Source: Micromonospora sp. HM5-17
Lineage (GTDB): Bacteria; Actinomycetota; Actinomycetes; Mycobacteriales; Micromonosporaceae
Reading direction: 5' to 3'
DNA length: 64,000 nucleotides
NCBI RefSeq assembly: GCF_003762835.1
Contig: NZ_RJWA01000006.1
Location: forward strand, 186,001 to 250,000
The translations under genes were made by a program, and so were the position numbers. The notes beneath the pieces were generated by a model that was given only the letters and a program-made list of their open reading frames with translations, ran no database searches and was not told where the DNA came from. Positions within the stretch are counted from its first letter, which is position 1. Each line of letters starts with the position of its first letter. Below are positions 56,823 through 64,000 of this stretch, piece by piece.

Positions 56823-58250
56823 TCACGGATTCAGCACGAGCAGCCCCGGTGACGCGCCGCTGTTCCGGAGCCCGGCCAGCACCTCGGCCGCCCGCAGCGG
56901 GCTCGGGGCGGGCAGATCGTACGGCTGGTTCCGCAGCACCTCGGTGGCGTGCCGGGTGGCCACCGCACTCACCGGGTAGCCCCGCGCCGCCACCCGGTCC
57001 AGGGCGCGGCGGCGCCGACCGAACGACGCGACCGCGAGCCACTGCGGCAACCCGGCGAACGCGGGCGACCGCAGGCCGGGAGGCTCGGGCAGCACGTCGA
57101 GCGAGCTGAACGGCAGGCTCCCGGCGAGCCACCACTCGGCCCCGGTGACGCTGCGCCGCGTCGCGTTCTCGCACCAGTACGGGACCAGGCCGGCCCGGAC
57201 GACCTGCCACGGGTCGATCAGCCGGCCGCACTCCACCACGCAGCGGTCCCCGCTCTTTCCGGCGCCGCGCAGCCAGTCGCGGTAGATGTCCGCGGCGGCC
57301 GCGCTCAACGCCTCCGGCTCGGGAAACAGCACCCGGTGCACCGGGTTGCCCGCCACCCGCGCCCAGGCCAGCAGGTCGCGCTCGAAGCCCGGCTCGACCC
57401 CGTGCTCCGCCTGTCCCGGCCGTCCCGAGTCCGGGGGATCCCCGGTCGCCCCGTCGCCGCCGACGCCGGGCAGCACCTGCCGGAGCAGGGCGCTGTCCGG
57501 CCGGAAGTCGCCCGGTTCCAGGCCGCTGGTGGGGGTGCCGAGCTGGAAGCTGTGCCCGCCGCCGGCGTCCAGGACCGGCCAGGACCGGACGTCACGCAGC
57601 AGCAGCACCGGCGCACCCGACGCCAGCCGGCTGTCGAGGAACTCCCGGTACGCCCGGGGTAGACGGTGCCACCGCACCACCAGGGAGAGCGTGGAGCCGG
57701 CGAGGACGCCCCGCCCCGCCGGGTCGTACACCTGTCGGACCCGGACCCCCGGGTTGGCCCGCAGCAGGGCGGCCGCCATCCGGGCCCCGTAGCCGAGCGC
57801 CCCTGCCGGGTCGTCGACCGCGCCGCCCGGCCAGTGCACCGAGACGTCGAAGGCGGCGGGAAGCCACGGTACCCCCATCGCGACGGCCAGGTGGACCGCG
57901 CCGCCGTGCGGCGACCCGAGCACCGCCCCCGGATACCAGCGGGGCGGGTAGTGGTCCACCACCCACCGGGCCACCTGCTCGGCGTCGAGTGCCGCCGCCT
58001 GCGCGGCGCTGACCGCCGCCCGGGCCGCGGCCCGGGCCAGCGCGGAGCGGCGTACGGTCTCCGGCGCGCCCCGGAACCGCGACAACAGCGGCTGGTAGCC
58101 GAGGTCGGCGCAGTCGCGGCCCCGGGTGGCCCGGGAGGCCACGCCCAACAGCACCCGGCCGGGGCTCTCCGGCGAGACGATCCGCTCCGGCTCCGGCGAC
58201 AGAACGCCGTCGTCGGCCCGAAACTCCTGAATCTCCCGCACGGGGCTCAC
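56823..58250 (-). CDS. Unrecognised 475-residue protein
   Basis: I do not recognise a family. The sequence is soluble, without signal peptide. It starts MSPVREIQEFRADDGVLSPE. Notable parts are DCADLGYQPLLSRFRGAPET, VVDHYPPRWYPGAVLGSPHG and GAVHLAVAMGVPWLPAAFDV (an alpha/beta hydrolase- or transferase-like turn G-S-P-H-G), SGDRCVVECGRLIDPWQVVR and LVPYWCENATRRSVTGAEWW. A disordered insertion sits near 275-300. Its upstream site GTTT-N15-GGGAAG suggests SigB-type control with its neighbours. Confidence 0.75.
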   Translation of the reverse strand: MSPVREIQEFRADDGVLSPEPERIVSPESPGRVLLGVASRATRGRDCADLGYQPLLSRFRGAPETVRRSALARAAARAAVSAAQAAALDAEQVARWVVDHYPPRWYPGAVLGSPHGGAVHLAVAMGVPWLPAAFDVSVHWPGGAVDDPAGALGYGARMAAALLRANPGVRVRQVYDPAGRGVLAGSTLSLVVRWHRLPRAYREFLDSRLASGAPVLLLRDVRSWPVLDAGGGHSFQLGTPTSGLEPGDFRPDSALLRQVLPGVGGDGATGDPPDSGRPGQAEHGVEPGFERDLLAWARVAGNPVHRVLFPEPEALSAAAADIYRDWLRGAGKSGDRCVVECGRLIDPWQVVRAGLVPYWCENATRRSVTGAEWWLAGSLPFSSLDVLPEPPGLRSPAFAGLPQWLAVASFGRRRRALDRVAARGYPVSAVATRHATEVLRNQPYDLPAPSPLRAAEVLAGLRNSGASPGLLVLNP

Positions 58251-58273
58251 CTTCCCTCGGTCGCTGACCGAGC

Positions 58274-58298
58274 CTTCCCGACCGGATCGGGTCTAAAC
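58274..58298 (-). promoter_or_regulatory. SigB-type promoter candidate of the 475-residue protein gene
   Basis: Minus strand GTTT (58298-58295), 15 bases, GGGAAG (58279-58274), 23 bases before ATG 58250. The segment GTTTAGACCC matches GTTAGACCC upstream of gpgS, so the two promoters probably share a sigma factor. Confidence 0.5.
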
Positions 58299-58383
58299 GG
58301 GCGATCAGCAGCCGTGCGAGGGATATCCAGGGGGAGCAGCCGTTATGTCCGGCTCCCCGGCCCGAGCGTCGCCGCCTGGCCGG

Positions 58384-60291
58384 TCAGGTGAGATCGGCGC
58401 CGTGCGCGGCCCGCTCGCGCAGCGTCTGGGCGCGGGCCCGGACCGCGGCGGTCTCCTCGTCGATCCCGTCGACGGTGGGTCCACGCAGGTCGGCGAAGGG
58501 CCGGTCCGGCGGATCCAACGGGATCGCCGCGTCGACCACGGCCTCGACCAGGGTGGGCCGATCCGCCGCGAACGCCTCCTCCCAGGCCGCCCCGACCAGC
58601 TCCGGCCGGTCGACCCGGATCCCGTGCAGACCGAGCAGCCGAGCCCAGCCGGCGTACGGGATACTGCCCGCCCGGACCTGGTCGGGCGTGGCGAGCCCCA
58701 GGCCGGCGGGGCGGTCGAGGTCCGCGGCGGGCGCCCGGACCGCCCCGGTGGACGGTTCCCGCCCCTCCGGCTCGGGGTCACCGGCCCGGCCCGTACGGTC
58801 CCCGTTGTTGAGCACGAGGACCACGAACCGGGGATCCGGCCACTCCGGCCAGTGCCGGGCCACGGTGATCAGCTCCGCCAGCCCGCTGGACTGCATGGCA
58901 CCGTCCCCGAGCAGCGCGACAACGGGCCGGTCCGGGGCGGCGAGCTTCGCCGCGACCGCGTACGGGAGGGCGGTACCCACCGAGGCGAGGGTGCCGCAGA
59001 GGTGGGCCTGGGCCCCGGGCGGCAGCTGCAGGTGTCGGGCGTACCAGTAGGTGACCGACCCGACGTCCACCGCCACCGATGCGTCGAGAGGCAGCCGGGG
59101 CGAGAGTTCGTGCAGGACCAGCCGGGGGTTCACCTGCCGGGCCGGCGACTCGGCGCGGGCGCTGGTCTCGCTCCGGGCCCGGTCGACGGCGGCCTCGACC
59201 AGGTCGCGCCAGTCGCGGTTGTCCCGGGCGGGCACCAGGGGCAGCAACGCGCGCAGCGTCTCCCGCGCGTCGCCGATCAGCGGGACGTCGACCGGGTAGC
59301 GGCTCGCCAACCGGCTGCCGTCGATGTCGATCTGCACCGTGGTGGCCTGGCCCGGCACCGGGTAGTAGCCGGTCCACGGATCGTTGGTGCCGATCATCAG
59401 CAGGGTGTCGCAGGCGGCCATCAACTGGGCACTGGCCTCGGTGCCGACCTGCCCCAGCACCCCGGTGTGGTACGGCAGCCGCTCGTCCAGGACCGGCTTG
59501 CCGAGCAGCGACGTCGCCACCCCGGCGTCGAGCCGGTCGGCCAACGCCATGATCTCCTCGGCCGCGCCGTACCCGCCCTGTCCGACGAGGATGGCGACCC
59601 GCTGGCCGGAGCTGAGCAGCTGGGCGGCGGCGTTGAGGTCCTTCTCGTGCGGCACCACCCGGGCCGGTGGCAGCCCGGGTGACGCGGCGATCACCCCGCC
59701 GCCGTCCGGGTGCGGCATCCCGTCCGGCACCGGCTGCTGGAGCAGGTCGTGCGGAACCACCAGGCAGGTCGGGCTCCGGGTGGAGACCGCGGTCCGGACG
59801 GCCTGGTCGATCAGGTACGGCACCTGCTCGGCGACCGCCGCGATCCGCAGGAACGGGGCGCAGACGTCGCTGAAGAGCCGGGGCAGCTCGATCTCCTGGT
59901 ACGCGCTGCCGAGGGCGCTGTACGTCTGCTGGCCGACGATCGCCACCACCGGCTTGCTGTCGAGCTTGGCGTCGTAGAGGCCGCCCAGCAGGTGCAGCGC
60001 GCCGGGGCCCTGGGTGGCCAGACAGACCCCGACCCCGCCGGTGTACTTGGCGTGCCCCACGGCCATGAAGCCGGCCGCCTCCTCGTGCCGGGAGGGGACG
60101 AAGGCCGGGTCACCCCCGGCCCGGCGCAGCGCCTCGACGATCAGGGCGACCCCCTCGCCGGGATGGCCGAAGACCCGGGGCACCCGCCAGGCCCGTAGCC
60201 GCTCCACCACCAGGTCGGCGATGGTCCGGGACGGGCCGGCGACCACGGCCCGTCCCGCCGTCCCCGGTGCCGACCTCCCCCGTTCAGCCAC
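58384..60291 (-). CDS. Thiamine-pyrophosphate enzyme (pyruvate oxidase/acetolactate synthase-like)
   Basis: 635 residues from GTG 60291, overlapping the preceding gene by eight bases. Three domains: N-terminal PYR domain (VFGHPGEGVALIVEAL, PSRHEEAAGFMAVGHAKYTG with the catalytic Glu), a central Rossmann domain (VAILVGQGGYGAAEEIMALA) and a C-terminal PP domain with the TPP motif LLGDGAMQSSGLAELITVAR ... VLNNGD. A charged insertion follows NNGD (GRAGDPEPEGREPSTGAV), where acetolactate synthases are shorter. The exact reaction is unclear; a pyruvate oxidase or decarboxylase role is likely. Confidence 0.85.
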   Translation of the reverse strand: MAERGRSAPGTAGRAVVAGPSRTIADLVVERLRAWRVPRVFGHPGEGVALIVEALRRAGGDPAFVPSRHEEAAGFMAVGHAKYTGGVGVCLATQGPGALHLLGGLYDAKLDSKPVVAIVGQQTYSALGSAYQEIELPRLFSDVCAPFLRIAAVAEQVPYLIDQAVRTAVSTRSPTCLVVPHDLLQQPVPDGMPHPDGGGVIAASPGLPPARVVPHEKDLNAAAQLLSSGQRVAILVGQGGYGAAEEIMALADRLDAGVATSLLGKPVLDERLPYHTGVLGQVGTEASAQLMAACDTLLMIGTNDPWTGYYPVPGQATTVQIDIDGSRLASRYPVDVPLIGDARETLRALLPLVPARDNRDWRDLVEAAVDRARSETSARAESPARQVNPRLVLHELSPRLPLDASVAVDVGSVTYWYARHLQLPPGAQAHLCGTLASVGTALPYAVAAKLAAPDRPVVALLGDGAMQSSGLAELITVARHWPEWPDPRFVVLVLNNGDRTGRAGDPEPEGREPSTGAVRAPAADLDRPAGLGLATPDQVRAGSIPYAGWARLLGLHGIRVDRPELVGAAWEEAFAADRPTLVEAVVDAAIPLDPPDRPFADLRGPTVDGIDEETAAVRARAQTLRERAAHGADLT

Positions 60292-61408
60292 GGCTGCCCA
60301 CCGGGGTGCTGGCGTCGACGTACCGGAGCACGGCGCCGACCCCGTCGGTCAGCTCCGGCGCCTGGTCGCGGTCGAGCACGGTCACGCCGGCGTCGGTGCC
60401 GACCAGGGCCCGCACCAGCGCGGCGTCGGCCCGGACCTGCCGGGGATCCGCCACCGACAGCTCCCGGAGTTCCTCGGCCGAGGTGGCGATGTCGGTCGGC
60501 TCGGGGCCGATCCAGAGCTGCGCGGTCGAGGACGGGTCGTCGACGATGAGCATGGTGTCCACCTGGCCACGCTGCAGCGCGGCCACCACCGCGTTCAGTC
60601 CCTTGCCGACGTGCTGCTGCATGCCGAACCTGTCGAGCGCGACGTCGGTGTGCGCGGCGGCGACCTCGGCGATGGCCTGGACCGTGACGTCGTCCAACGC
60701 CCCCTGGTCGGCCCCGGCCGCCGGGAAGCCGGCATCGGTCTGCACCACCCGGTCCCGCCAGAACTCCGGAAGCTGGTCCGCGAGCAGCTGCCGGGCCCGG
60801 GTCTCGCCGGCGACCACGATCACCTCGGCGCCGACCCGCTCGGCGAGCTGGGCGGTGGCGGACGCGGCGTCCCCGGCGTTGCGTTGCCAGGTCAGCTGCG
60901 CCCCCTGCTGGAAGTGCCGTTGCGACCAGCCTCCCGGGTCGACCTTCCGGATCGGCCACTGGTTGCCGCCCCGGACCCGTGCGTGCCGCGGCACGCCACC
61001 GGCGCTCACCGCGGTCAGCTCGGCGCCGGTGCGGCTGGCCAGTACCCGGACCCACGGGATCTGCTCACCCCGCTGGGCCACCAGCGGCATGGTGTGCGCG
61101 ATCGGCCCGAACGCGGCGATGTCCTTCAGCGGTGGCGCGGAGAGGTACTCGGTCAGCATCACCCGGCCGCCGGCAGCGAACACGGCGAGTCCGTAGTCGC
61201 CGGGCATCGGGTCGTGGCCGCGGACCACCTCGTCGAGCGCGCCGACGGTCCGCGCGTCGGTCCCCTGCTCCCGAAGCCGTTCCTGGAGGTTCCGCCAGCG
61301 GACGTCCAGGGCGGGGTGCGCGTCGTGGGTGTCCCGGGAGGCGTCCAGGTAGACCGACGCCCACGGGCCGGGATGGGCACAGATCGGGCGCAGGAAGGAC
61401 AGCTGCAT
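60284..61408 (-). CDS. BaeRF/Vms1-type protein (Rv2629-like)
   Basis: 374 residues from ATG 61408 (GGAGAGGGG upstream). Typical parts are FLRPICAHPGPWASVYLDAS, MPGDYGLAVFAAGGRVMLTE, WVRVLASRTGAELTAVSAGG, RVGAEVIVVAGETRARQLLA and DVALDRFGMQQHVGKGLNAV with VAALQRGQVDTMLIVDD. This matches the bacterial eRF1-like family that includes mycobacterial Rv2629. Family members may act on stalled ribosomes or peptidyl-tRNA. The gene is first in an operon with the TPP enzyme. GTGA-N15-GGGTAT (61465-61441) is a weak SigB-type match upstream. Confidence 0.78.
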   Translation of the reverse strand: MQLSFLRPICAHPGPWASVYLDASRDTHDAHPALDVRWRNLQERLREQGTDARTVGALDEVVRGHDPMPGDYGLAVFAAGGRVMLTEYLSAPPLKDIAAFGPIAHTMPLVAQRGEQIPWVRVLASRTGAELTAVSAGGVPRHARVRGGNQWPIRKVDPGGWSQRHFQQGAQLTWQRNAGDAASATAQLAERVGAEVIVVAGETRARQLLADQLPEFWRDRVVQTDAGFPAAGADQGALDDVTVQAIAEVAAAHTDVALDRFGMQQHVGKGLNAVVAALQRGQVDTMLIVDDPSSTAQLWIGPEPTDIATSAEELRELSVADPRQVRADAALVRALVGTDAGVTVLDRDQAPELTDGVGAVLRYVDASTPVGSRG

Positions 61409-61642
61409 GGGTCGTCCCCTCTCCAAGGTCGTTCCGGGGGATACCCGTCCCGCTCGGCTTGTCACCTCGGCTCCCACCCGGCCCGGGGTGGTCGGTGGAC
61501 GACCGTGCCGGGCCGGCGACGGTCGCGGCGGGCACCGGGGTCGACGGTGTCCCGGCGACGACGTGAGTCCATTCACTCATTCCGATTCACCCCCATGATC
61601 AATACAATTTGTTACGGAAAGCGAACTCTCGGTGGTGAGAAC

Positions 61643-62176
61643 ATGGATCATGACCTGTTTCCCGAGCGGGTAGCGTGGCGCAGCGGACCGGTCATCACCG
61701 GACACGTCGTCCGGCTCCTCGAGGGATATTCCCGGGAGATCCGGGTCCGGCAGCCGATCCTCATCGCCGTACTCGTCACCGCCGGACTGTTCCGCCTGGT
61801 GCTCCGGCCGGTCGCCGCGGCGCTGCGCCCGGGCGACCGACCGCGCTGGAAGGACCTCCGCAAGGGCCCCGAGTTCCTGGTCACCCCACTGCGGCTCCGC
61901 GACGACACCGGCGTGCTCTGCGAGGTGGAGATCCACGGCCACCTCCCGCAGAGCGCGCTGGAGCCCCGCGACCACATCCAGGTCACCGTCCGGTCCCAGA
62001 AGGACGCCGGGCTCGCCCCCCGGGTGGAGCGGATCGTCAACCTCACCACCGGACAACTGCTCACCCCACGGACCCCGACCGTCTGGTCGCACCTGGGGCC
62101 GGCCCTGCTGCTTCAGGCGATGATCGGGCTGCTGCTCCTCGGTGGGCTCACCGCCTGGATCGTCCTCGCGACCTGA
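61643..62176 (+). CDS. Two-span membrane protein of unknown function
   Basis: 177 residues from ATG 61643 behind GGTGGTGAG. Segments are PILIAVLVTAGLFRLVL (near 40) and a C-terminal ALLLQAMIGLLLLGGLTAWI. Between them a beta-rich domain (RKGPEFLVTPLRLRDDTGVL, CEVEIHGHLPQSALEPRDHI, RVERIVNLTTGQLLTPRT) faces one side. TACAAT about 30 bases upstream with a 17-base spacer to TTCCGA may be its promoter. No family recognised. Confidence 0.7.
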   Translation: MDHDLFPERVAWRSGPVITGHVVRLLEGYSREIRVRQPILIAVLVTAGLFRLVLRPVAAALRPGDRPRWKDLRKGPEFLVTPLRLRDDTGVLCEVEIHGHLPQSALEPRDHIQVTVRSQKDAGLAPRVERIVNLTTGQLLTPRTPTVWSHLGPALLLQAMIGLLLLGGLTAWIVLAT

Positions 62177-62436
62177 GGCCGCCGTACCCCGGTCCGGGGA
62201 TCGACACGGTCGCGGCCGCACCTGACCGCCGGCACCGGCCCGCCCGCCGCCCGCGGCCCCACCGGACCGCCGGGCGGCCGCGTGGACCGACCGTGGGGTG
62301 GTGCCGCCCCCGCCGCGGGGCGGAGTCACCCGGGCCCGGGATACTCCTGAGGGCGGATCCCAAGATGCCGACCACGGGATGACGCCAGGGCGCCACCGTC
62401 GGTGGATCATGTCTGCATGATGCGCAGTCATCCCTG

Positions 62437-63351
62437 GTGCCGGCGGTGACCGGATTGGCGCTGTCGGTCGCCCTCTCCGTCGCCTCGGCGGCGGCGTACG
62501 CGGCCGCGGCGGTCCTGCAGGAGCGGCTCGCGGCCCGGGCCGCCCCGGCGGTGGTGACCGGACGTGGCTACCTCGCCAGCGTCCTCGGCCGGGTCGGCTG
62601 GTGGGGCTCCGTGGCGCTGAACGGCACCGGCGCCGCCCTGCACGTGGCGGCGCTGGCCTACGGCCCGCTCTCCGTCGTACAGCCCCTGGGGGTGTTGACC
62701 CTGGTCCTCGCCCTGCCGATCGGCGCGGCGGCGATCGGCCGACGCCCCTCCGCCCGGCAGTGGCTCGGCGCGGCCGCGACCGTGGTGGGGCTGGTCCTGT
62801 TCCTCACGGTGACCGTGCCCGGGGCCGGCGTACACGACCTGGAGACCGACCAGGGCTGGCTGCTGGCCGCGGTCGCCACGGCGTCGGTGGCCGGGCTGGT
62901 GTTGACCGGCCGGGCCTGCCGCACGGCGGTGCCCCGCAGCCTGCTCACCGCTACCGCCGCCGGGATCGCCTTCGCGGTCGCCTCGGCCCTCACCCAGCTG
63001 GTGTCCGGGCTCGTCGGCCAGCGGGGGCCGGTCGTACCGACCGTGGGGTTGCTGCTGGTGCTGGCCGGGATGGCCACGGCCGGGCTGCTCCTGTCCCAGG
63101 TCGCCTACCAGGGCGGCCTGGGCGCCCCACTCGCCACCGCCACCCTCGCCAATCCGGTCGCCTCGGCCGGGATCGCCATCCTGCTGCTCGGCGAGCGGAC
63201 CTCGGGCGGGGTCTGGGGCGGCCTGGCCGCCCTCGTCGGGGCCGGTCTCGCCGCCTGGGGCGTACTGCTGCTCGCCGAGGCGGAGCGCCCGGGACCGCCA
63301 CGGTCCGGCCCCGCCCCCGGCGGCGCCGCGGTGTCCGGACTCCGGGCCGGC
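62437..63351 (+). CDS. EamA/DMT-type membrane transporter (no stop codon found in window)
   Basis: The reading frame opens at GTG 62437 or GTG 62446. About ten membrane segments follow, for example LALSVALSVASAAAYAAAAV, LALPIGAAAIGRRP, AGIAFAVASALTQLVSGLVG, LLLVLAGMATAGLLLSQVAY and ANPVASAGIAILLLGERTSG ending VLLLAEAERP near 63285. This is a drug/metabolite-transporter layout. The frame stays open to the window edge, antisense to the PrsW gene. I end it at 63351 because the recognisable part stops there; the true stop is not visible. Confidence 0.65.
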
Positions 63352-64000
63352 TCACCGCCGCGGTACGCCTGCCGTGGACCCGGTCGGCACCCGCCATCCG
63401 TGCGACGGTCGCCCCCACCCGCGGCGGCCGGACCGCCACAGCACCAGCAGCCAGACGACCCCGAGCACGGCGACGGCCGCCAGCCCCAGCCCTTCCAGTA
63501 CCGGCATCAGCACCGCCTGTCCCGGGGTCGGCCGTTCCAGGGAACCGGTGCCGCTGACCGGCGCGCCGAGATCCCCGGTCAGCAGCAGGGTCAGGTACAG
63601 CGCGATCACGTGCATCGCGTCCCAGAGCGCGTGCAGCACCGCGACCCCGAGATAGGCGAGCAGGAGCCGGGACCCGACCACGACGTGGTCCCGGGTGCTC
63701 GTGGCGAAGAGCACCCCGCCGAGGATGGCGGTCCAGAGCCCGTGCCCGACCGGCGCCACCAGGCCCCGGAGGATCTCGGTCAGCACCACCTGCACCACCG
63801 AGAGACCCTGCACGGTGAAGAGGGCGATGAAGGCGTACCCGGCCGACTCCAGTGCCGAGAAGCCGAAGCCGACGGCGGCGCCGAGGATCATCCCGTCCCG
63901 CAGCGTCTTCACCGCCAGGCGCCGGGTCAGCAGGGCCAACGCGGCCAGTTTCGCGGCCTCCTCGATCAGGCCGACGCTGAGGAAGAGCACCACGGACGGT
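63352..64000 (-). CDS. PrsW-family intramembrane metalloprotease (5' part outside window)
   Basis: The C-terminal 216 residues are present. The active-site motif is GLIEEAAKLAALALLTRRLA (E-E-x-x-K), followed by ILGAAVGFGFSALESAGYAF (F-x-x-x-E), GHGLWTAILGGVLFA (H) and LHALWDAMH (H-x-x-x-D). Several membrane segments surround them. PrsW-type proteases cleave membrane-bound anti-sigma factors. The partner is not in the window. The frame continues upstream past the edge. Confidence 0.85.
   Translation of the reverse strand, partial: PSVVLFLSVGLIEEAAKLAALALLTRRLAVKTLRDGMILGAAVGFGFSALESAGYAFIALFTVQGLSVVQVVLTEILRGLVAPVGHGLWTAILGGVLFATSTRDHVVVGSRLLLAYLGVAVLHALWDAMHVIALYLTLLLTGDLGAPVSGTGSLERPTPGQAVLMPVLEGLGLAAVAVLGVVWLLVLWRSGRRGWGRPSHGWRVPTGSTAGVPRR

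Noticed and set aside
1-64000. CRISPR arrays, transposases and rRNA genes
   Set aside because: No repeat-spacer pattern, transposase motif or rRNA segment found; the iteron array is tandem and inverted without spacers of constant size.

Overview
The window is high-GC DNA of actinobacterial type. The host genes (glucosyl-3-phosphoglycerate synthase, a SecA2-size SecA, GAF-ANTAR and SigB-type regulators, an LVIVD-repeat protein) suggest a filamentous actinomycete, probably of the Micromonospora group; that placement is inference. The window has two parts: about 31.8 kb of a siphovirus-type prophage whose left end lies outside the window, then about 32 kb of host chromosome.

Prophage (1 to about 31.8 kb, almost all on the minus strand, so read it from right to left). 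A tyrosine integrase (30865-31788) converges with no gap on an HTH repressor candidate (30454-30864, +). Divergent from the repressor is a Cro-like HTH gene. It has a TANNNT-N6-ATG leaderless promoter overlapped by two palindromes. The early operon is a chain of ATGA, GTGA and TGATG overlaps. It encodes small unknown proteins, a C5 cytosine methyltransferase with five internal LLPTP-type repeats, a WhiB-like protein, a RecE-like nuclease, a RecT-like candidate annealing protein, SSB and a RepA-like ATPase. Next comes a 200-bp iteron array (21664-21863) that I take as the candidate replication origin. A Holliday-junction-nuclease-like protein, an XRE regulator, Zn-ribbon proteins and an HNH nuclease follow. 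The late operon has the standard order: TerS, TerL, portal, MuF-type protein, scaffold, capsid, connectors, tail terminator, tail tube, tail assembly chaperones with a -1 frameshift site, tape measure, tail proteins, endolysin and holin candidates. One plus-strand gap in it holds a 33-residue membrane-protein ORF.

Host region (31.8-64 kb). A DUF72 gene beside the integrase is frameshifted by a two-base expansion. Then come a DksA/TraR-type zinc protein, a uridine-kinase-like protein without its P-loop lysine, and an ABC-2 exporter divergent from a NarL-type two-component system, both with leaderless-type promoters. Two paralogous OmpR-type winged-helix proteins without receiver domains flank an AEC permease. 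A cysteine dioxygenase and a rhodanese form an operon behind an AT-rich palindrome. Beyond it are a 5'-truncated SGNH hydrolase-CBM2 gene, a cupin, an LVIVD-repeat secreted protein, DUF3500 and DUF2231 proteins, a GAF-ANTAR regulator, SecA2, GpgS plus a GT4 glycosyltransferase, an orphan cytochrome oxidase subunit I, a SigB-type sigma factor fused to a STAS domain, an unrecognised 475-residue protein, a BaeRF-TPP enzyme operon, membrane proteins and a PrsW protease cut by the window edge.

The most interesting signals are the iteron array, the leaderless immunity switch, the sigma-STAS fusion with four or five GTTT-N15-GGGWAN-like sites near it, and the plus-strand membrane ORF inside the late operon. 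I found no tRNA, rRNA, CRISPR array or insertion sequence.
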